Assembly (NCBI GenBank): GCA_958496175.1
Contig: OY292278.1
Coordinates: 47,492,001-47,556,000, forward strand
From: Sisyra terminalis
Taxonomy: Eukaryota; Arthropoda; Insecta; Neuroptera; Sisyridae
DNA: 64,000 nucleotides
Direction: 5' to 3'
Position 1 is the stretch's first letter; every line of letters starts with the position of its first letter. The notes beneath the pieces were generated by a model. It was not told the origin of the DNA, searched no databases, and saw only the letters and a program-made list of their open reading frames with translations. Below are positions 59,548 through 64,000 of this stretch, one piece after another. The position numbers and the translations under genes are program-made.

Positions 59548-60680
59548 GTACAAACTTTCTTGGACTTCGAAAGGTTGTCTGGATTTTTTCGGGGGAAAAA
59601 AAGCTGCAAAAGCTCGACATTTATTCCCAAGTTTCTCGTCGGTGTGACGTAATGAGTAGCACTTTGTCGCGGGAGATTTAAAAATAATTGCATTTACCTT
59701 AAAGGAACGCGAAAGTGGGAGAGAAAATCTCGTACATATGTATTTATTGTTAGACGCAAGTTAGAAAAAGACATGCGAAGACGGGCGATGGATTTTGGGG
59801 GATGAGAATTCCTGTTTTATTATTACAATGTTGTGGTCCGTTCACTAACCAGCTCCAACTCATCACCGGTGGGGTGGTGGTGGCAGGGCGTCCCGGAGTC
59901 CCGCGGGACGTGGCGGCGTTCGGAATCGGCTTTGAACAAATGTGGGAGTTTTGTTGTTACTTAGACGAGCTGATGTTTCTTCTGGTGGCTGATGGAGGAT
60001 TGAGCCACGGGAACGGGCGATAAGACGATGTTAACGAAGGGACATTAGCCCGGGGAATGGGGATGATGTAACATACACTTGGGGTGGTTTTGTCACGCCG
60101 CAACGACTGCACAAAATTAGGATTGTTGTCGGTGACTTTGGTGGTGCTTTTAAATGTGGCTCGGGCCCGGGGAGACGTCGGGAATTGGGAAAACTAACTT
60201 TATTATCCCAGCCAATGACACTAACTCATTAAATTATAATAAAAACAAGCAGCAGTCTCGAAAAATTTTTCGCATCATAAAATATTCAGTATGGTACGTC
60301 AGGCGTCATGTTTCATCCAGACATTAAATACAATGAAATTGCCCAAATGTCGACACAATACAAAACCGTTGAACGTTTTATTTTATTTTATATTTTATGT
60401 ATGGAAAATATTTGACTGACACAAACATGACATGGATTTTCATTTTCCATCCCCATTTTTCATCCCTTAGGAACGCGTTATACCGGTTCCATTCAATTCA
60501 TATGAATTCCATCCATTCCTGCATTTTGTTTTTCTTTGCAAACACTTTGCCCTTTTCACTTGCAAATATATTTTCCCTAAATATTTTGACACGTTAGCCG
60601 TACCATCGCTTCGCTTTTTTTTCATCCCTTAGATATTCCAACTTTTTTTACACTTTTCAAACGATAAAAATCAATGTTAT
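59548..60680. other. GC-richest island of the window (59790-60200), unique
   Basis: It includes GGTGGGGTGGTGGTGG, CGTCCCGGAGTCCCGCGGGA and GGCTCGGGCCCGGGGAG, well above the surrounding GC content. A 73-codon open frame (59802-60023, plus) covers part of it without a recognisable motif. A promoter, CpG-type regulatory element or terminal exon are all possible. The sequence alone does not decide. Confidence 0.35.
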
Positions 60681-61625
60681 GAAGAAAAATAACTATTTGG
60701 AGCCAAATTTGTCAGAAATATTTTCATTTTGGAAGAAATTTTAATGTATTTTCCGAAAAAAGTATCTTTGTTTATAATATTTTATATTTTGTTCGACAAT
60801 TTGGAGTAAAGCCTAGCATCAAATGCAGGGAAGAAAATCAAATATTTCCGTAATTTTTTTGGAAAATAATGTTCTTTCAAAGTCAGGTTAAATTTTGTCT
60901 TATCTACGAGTAGTTGAAAAGGTAGTACTTAGTAATTAATAATGTTTTTGGGAACTTAGAATCAAATAATAAGATGTTAAATTATCAAATCATCTCAACG
61001 TTTCGTTGGTATTTATTTCCAACTTCTTCAGGAGAACTAAGACATAATAACAATGCATATTGTTCAAAAGCAAATTACACAAATAAATTAATTTTTGCTG
61101 TTCAGTATAAAACTAAGATTTATTAAAATTAAAAAAAATAAGATTCTTTTTATATATTTTTTAACACTGTTATCTTAGTTTTATACTGAACAGCGAAAAT
61201 TAATTTATTTGTGTAATTTGGCTTTGAACAACATGCATTGTTATTATGTCTTAGTTCTCCTGAAGAAGTTGGAAATAAATACCAAGGCAACGTTGAGAAG
61301 ATTTGAAAACTTAACATCTTATTATTTGAGTCTAAATTCCCAAGAACATTATTAATTACTAAGTATTAATCATCAACATCTTAGTACTATTACTAAGATG
61401 TTAAAATTTTCAAATTTTAACATTTTAAAATCATCACAACGTTTCGTTGGTATTTCTTTCCAACTTCTTCAGAAGAACTAAAACATAATAACAAAGCATG
61501 TTGTTCAAAGCCAAATTACACAAATAAATAAATTTTCGCTGAAAAATTACTATTTTGAGCCAAATTTGTCAGAAATACTTTCATTTTGGAAGAAATTTTA
61601 TTTTATTTTCCGAAAAAAATTAAGA
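60681..61625. mobile_element. Family Z palindrome flanked by about 85 bp direct repeats
   Basis: GAGCCAAATTTGTCAGAAAT and the following TTCATTTTGGAAGAAATTTT occur at 60681-60765 and again at 61540-61625 in direct orientation. Between them, arms 60940-61130 and 61150-61365 are inverted copies (AACAATGCATATTGTTCAAA, CAAATTACACAAATAAATTA, TACTGAACAGC). A further partial arm lies at 61400-61535. The hammerhead-like motif is present in each arm. Confidence 0.7.
60993..61035 (-). ncRNA. Hammerhead-like motif, family Z
   Basis: Minus strand: TCTC (stem I), CTGAAGA, an extra A, GTTGG AAATAAATA CCAAC (perfect stem II), GAA, ACGT, T at the cleavage position, then GAGA pairing perfectly with TCTC. Sister copies at about 61254-61300 (GAAA changed to GCAA) and 61438-61482 are more degraded. 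Confidence 0.48.
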
Positions 61626-61649
61626 AAGTGCAAAAAAATATATAACTAA

Positions 61650-62065
61650 AAAATTATTTCCAGCAAACTAAACCTTAAAACTTCTTAACCAAAAAATTTT
61701 TCACGATTAAACATTTTTTCAAAGAATCTTTGTAATAACGAAATTTCCCTACGATTTTCCTCGATTTTCCGGAATTGAATGCAAGCAAATTTTAGACAAA
61801 GTTTCAATTAATTATTTTGAATCTCTAAAGAAACCGTAACAATTTTCGAGTCGAGACTCATTTTAACAGGGAAGATAAATATTTGGTTTCAATTTTAGTG
61901 TAAAAGTATTTATCCCATATTTTTCTAACTTCAATGTTTTATTTCATAAAAGTTTCTGGATCAAAATTAGAACCCTTTTCTTTGTGGATATAAAGAAATG
62001 GTGAAATTTTATCAAAAATTTGGAATTAGTTCTTAGTCTTACAAAATCCACAAAATTAAATTATG
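61650..62065 (-). repeat. Dispersed repeat, inverted partner of 33695-34080
   Basis: It is the reverse complement of the 33.7 kb copy, including TTAGTGTAAAAGTATTTATC, GATATAAAGAAATGGTGAAA and AAAGTTTCAATTAATTATTT. About 45 extra bases are present near 61715-61760. Confidence 0.75.
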
Positions 62066-63611
62066 GTTCGTTTCCTATGGTTACTTCCTAAATTAAACAT
62101 TTTCATAAAAGGATTCTAAATTCTTGATAAAATCAGGCATGGTTTATTGAAGGTTCTATGACATATAATGGGTTTGGTATATACGGAAAAGCACCGAGTT
62201 ATGAGCTTTCAATACCTTTGGTAAAAAATATTTTAATTTTGGAAATATGCTGATTGTTTGATATCTTTAAAAAGAACATAGATATTAAATTAAAGAGTCC
62301 AATTTATATCCAATTAATGGATGTCCATTTAATAATTTTAATCGGGCATCTTCTAAATAGAACTTTTTTTATTAATAATTAAACGTTAATAGGCAACCTA
62401 TTCTTCCGAAGAGAAATTATTTGAACTTAATTACAAAGTTTCTATCAAAACATTAAAACTGTCTCTAAATTGGAACCAAAAGTAAAACCAGAATAAAATA
62501 TTGGTTTAACGATTTAGATTAGACCTGTTTGTGACCTTTATAATTATTTTTGGCGAAACACACCTAAGATGTACCTGAAAACAAAATATTATCAAAATAA
62601 ATAAACCTGTTATTATTAATCGTACGAAAGAATGCAGGTAGACAGAAATTTACGTTCGAATTATCGACCTTTGATCCATAATGATCAATATTGGGACCAA
62701 AACTGGCTGAATTCCAAGCTGGTGTTAAAATTGCAAAGAATTTCCTACCTGTTCCGAACTGTTGATATGAAATAACATAATAGAAGCTTGAAGGCCAAAA
62801 TCCGAACGAAAAAAAGATTCAAAGGTTTCATTTATGGAATTGGAGAGAGATGTTAATGTATTTATAATTGACAACAAATAATAAATACCTCAAACTGGTT
62901 CCAAATTCCTTAAACGACATATTTAAAGCTGCCATTCTCACATTTTGGCCTTCAAGCTTGTACTATGGTATTTCATATCAACAGTTGAGCATGTGCTTAA
63001 TTTTTTCGTATATGTACAATTTAATAATATTTTAAATGCTTTTACAAACTTAATTTCAAATTTCATTTCATGGGTTTATTAAATTCTTTTATGTATAGTA
63101 ATAATATTTAATACTTTTAAAAATAAAGCGTTTTACCAATTGCCTGCGTTACGATTGATATGCACTTGATTATGTTATATGCAAATATTTTTTTTTATCA
63201 AATATCAGAGGACCCGGTTAATTTCGTTCCACCTAAAATTGAATTGTGAAAATCAATTGATATCGGTAATATTCCTACATTTTAATCATTAAATTACTAA
63301 TAAAAACAATAATTATTAACAATTTAATTAATATACATTGCAATTTACTTATTTAAATCTACAACCTTAAAAACACCAAGCATGTTAAAACTCATATGCA
63401 TACGAAAAATCCTTAAATTCTCACCTATATATGAGTTTAAAGATATACATAGATATTTTAAACATATTTTTGTATTTGTTTATTTGGGTCCTTCAAAATT
63501 GAATTGTTTTTTTTTTTGGCCAATTCGATCCAAAGATCGCTATTAATCAGGGACTGGAAGCTTACTGGAAATATTCCTGTTTTCTATAGTACTTCCTTAA
63601 ACATATTTGTT
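62066..63611. other. AT-rich, no gene; one short inverted repeat
   Basis: An inverted repeat of about 45 bp (62757-62801 and 62941-62986) carries AACTGTTGATATGAAAT and AAGCTTGAAGGCCAAAAT. No coding signal. Confidence 0.4.
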
Positions 63612-63809
63612 TTATGGGCGAAACAACTTAATTTGTAAACTACTATTTAGTTTTTGAATATTGGCCAAGGAATTCTTACAATAATTTCCTATCCCATAAA
63701 CTAATGAGCTTAATGGATCTAGTGATGGGACCAATTGGGGCAATTTTACTTTTTCACCAGCACAACATAACCCAGTAGGTTCACCGCTGCATTTCCCCAA
63801 TTGTTCCAT
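63612..63809 (-). pseudogene. Fragment resembling Helitron Rep/helicase N-terminal region
   Basis: The 65-codon frame contains CCAGEKVKLPQLVPSLDPLS and, further on, SLANIQKLNSSLQI. This recalls the block of Helitron Rep/helicase proteins in which a Cys pair and a GKVxLP motif are followed by Pro-rich spacing and an NIRxYNS-like segment. No HUH nuclease or helicase motif is nearby, the frame is closed on both sides, and the rest of the gene is absent. The match is by memory of the family pattern, so moderate. Confidence 0.5.
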
Positions 63810-64000
63810 ATTACAACAAATATTATGTAAAATATGTAAATAACAAAAAAATTAATAAATAAAAATGCCAAATTCAAACGTTGCTAAACGTTTTTCAAAA
63901 TAAATCACAGGCATGAATGATTACAAATAGTATATAGGCAAGTAAGCGTACAAATTTGCAGAAGATATCGAGGGACATCTTAATCTTCTAGAAGTATTAA
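63810..64000. other. AT-rich window end, nothing recognised
   Basis: No coding or repeat signal seen. Confidence 0.4.

Overview
The window looks like nuclear DNA of an arthropod, most likely an insect. It is very AT-rich with long A/T runs, has no dense coding and no operons, and is packed with animal transposon families: piggyBac, PIF/Harbinger, hAT, Helitron, Penelope-like, a non-LTR tail, and TA- or TTAA-targeting MITEs. The species cannot be named from sequence alone. I see no intact host protein-coding gene. Every recognisable coding relic belongs to a mobile element, so this is probably intergenic or large-intron DNA.

Layout. 1-9 kb: a Helitron-family fragment, a GC-richer unique island, a 1.4 kb foldback element inside an older tandem repeat, and a piggyBac deletion derivative (5654-7043). 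10-12 kb: a palindromic family here called X, split by a foldback element, then a small hAT MITE. 12-14.5 kb: mostly unique. 14.5-17 kb: a decayed Penelope-like element with reverse transcriptase and GIY-YIG remnants. 19.3-23.0 kb: a 3.7 kb unit with about 155 bp inverted ends and three 690 bp tandem repeats, with a Helitron inside. 23.8-25.6 kb: a six-copy 223 bp tandem array and a TA-flanked MITE. 26.5-28.8 kb: a second Penelope-like copy split by a foldback. 29.8-32.2 kb: a non-LTR-like unit with a Helitron relative and a tRNA-like SINE head. 33.7-38.4 kb: dispersed repeats whose inverted partners lie at 51.5-53.7 and 61.7-62.1 kb. 42.6-45 kb: a degenerate tandem duplication with a TTAA MITE. 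46.9-47.8 kb: palindromic family Y. 49.5-50.8 kb: a foldback inside another MITE. 55.2-57.8 kb: a Harbinger derivative with a Helitron inside. 58.8-59.5 kb: a second copy of the TTAA MITE. 60.7-61.6 kb: palindromic family Z. Near 63.7 kb: a fragment resembling Helitron Rep/helicase.

Most interesting signal. Three unrelated palindromic families (X, Y, Z) each carry a compact motif that folds like a minimal hammerhead ribozyme. It has a CTGANGA box, a perfect or wobble stem II, then GAAA, a tiny palindromic stem III ending in an NUH-type site, and a closing stem I. Copies show compensatory changes in stem II. All carry one extra base after the CTGANGA box compared with the textbook core. Hammerheads are known from Penelope-like elements, and decayed Penelope-like elements are present here, so X, Y and Z may be non-autonomous derivatives of them. 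That link is inference.
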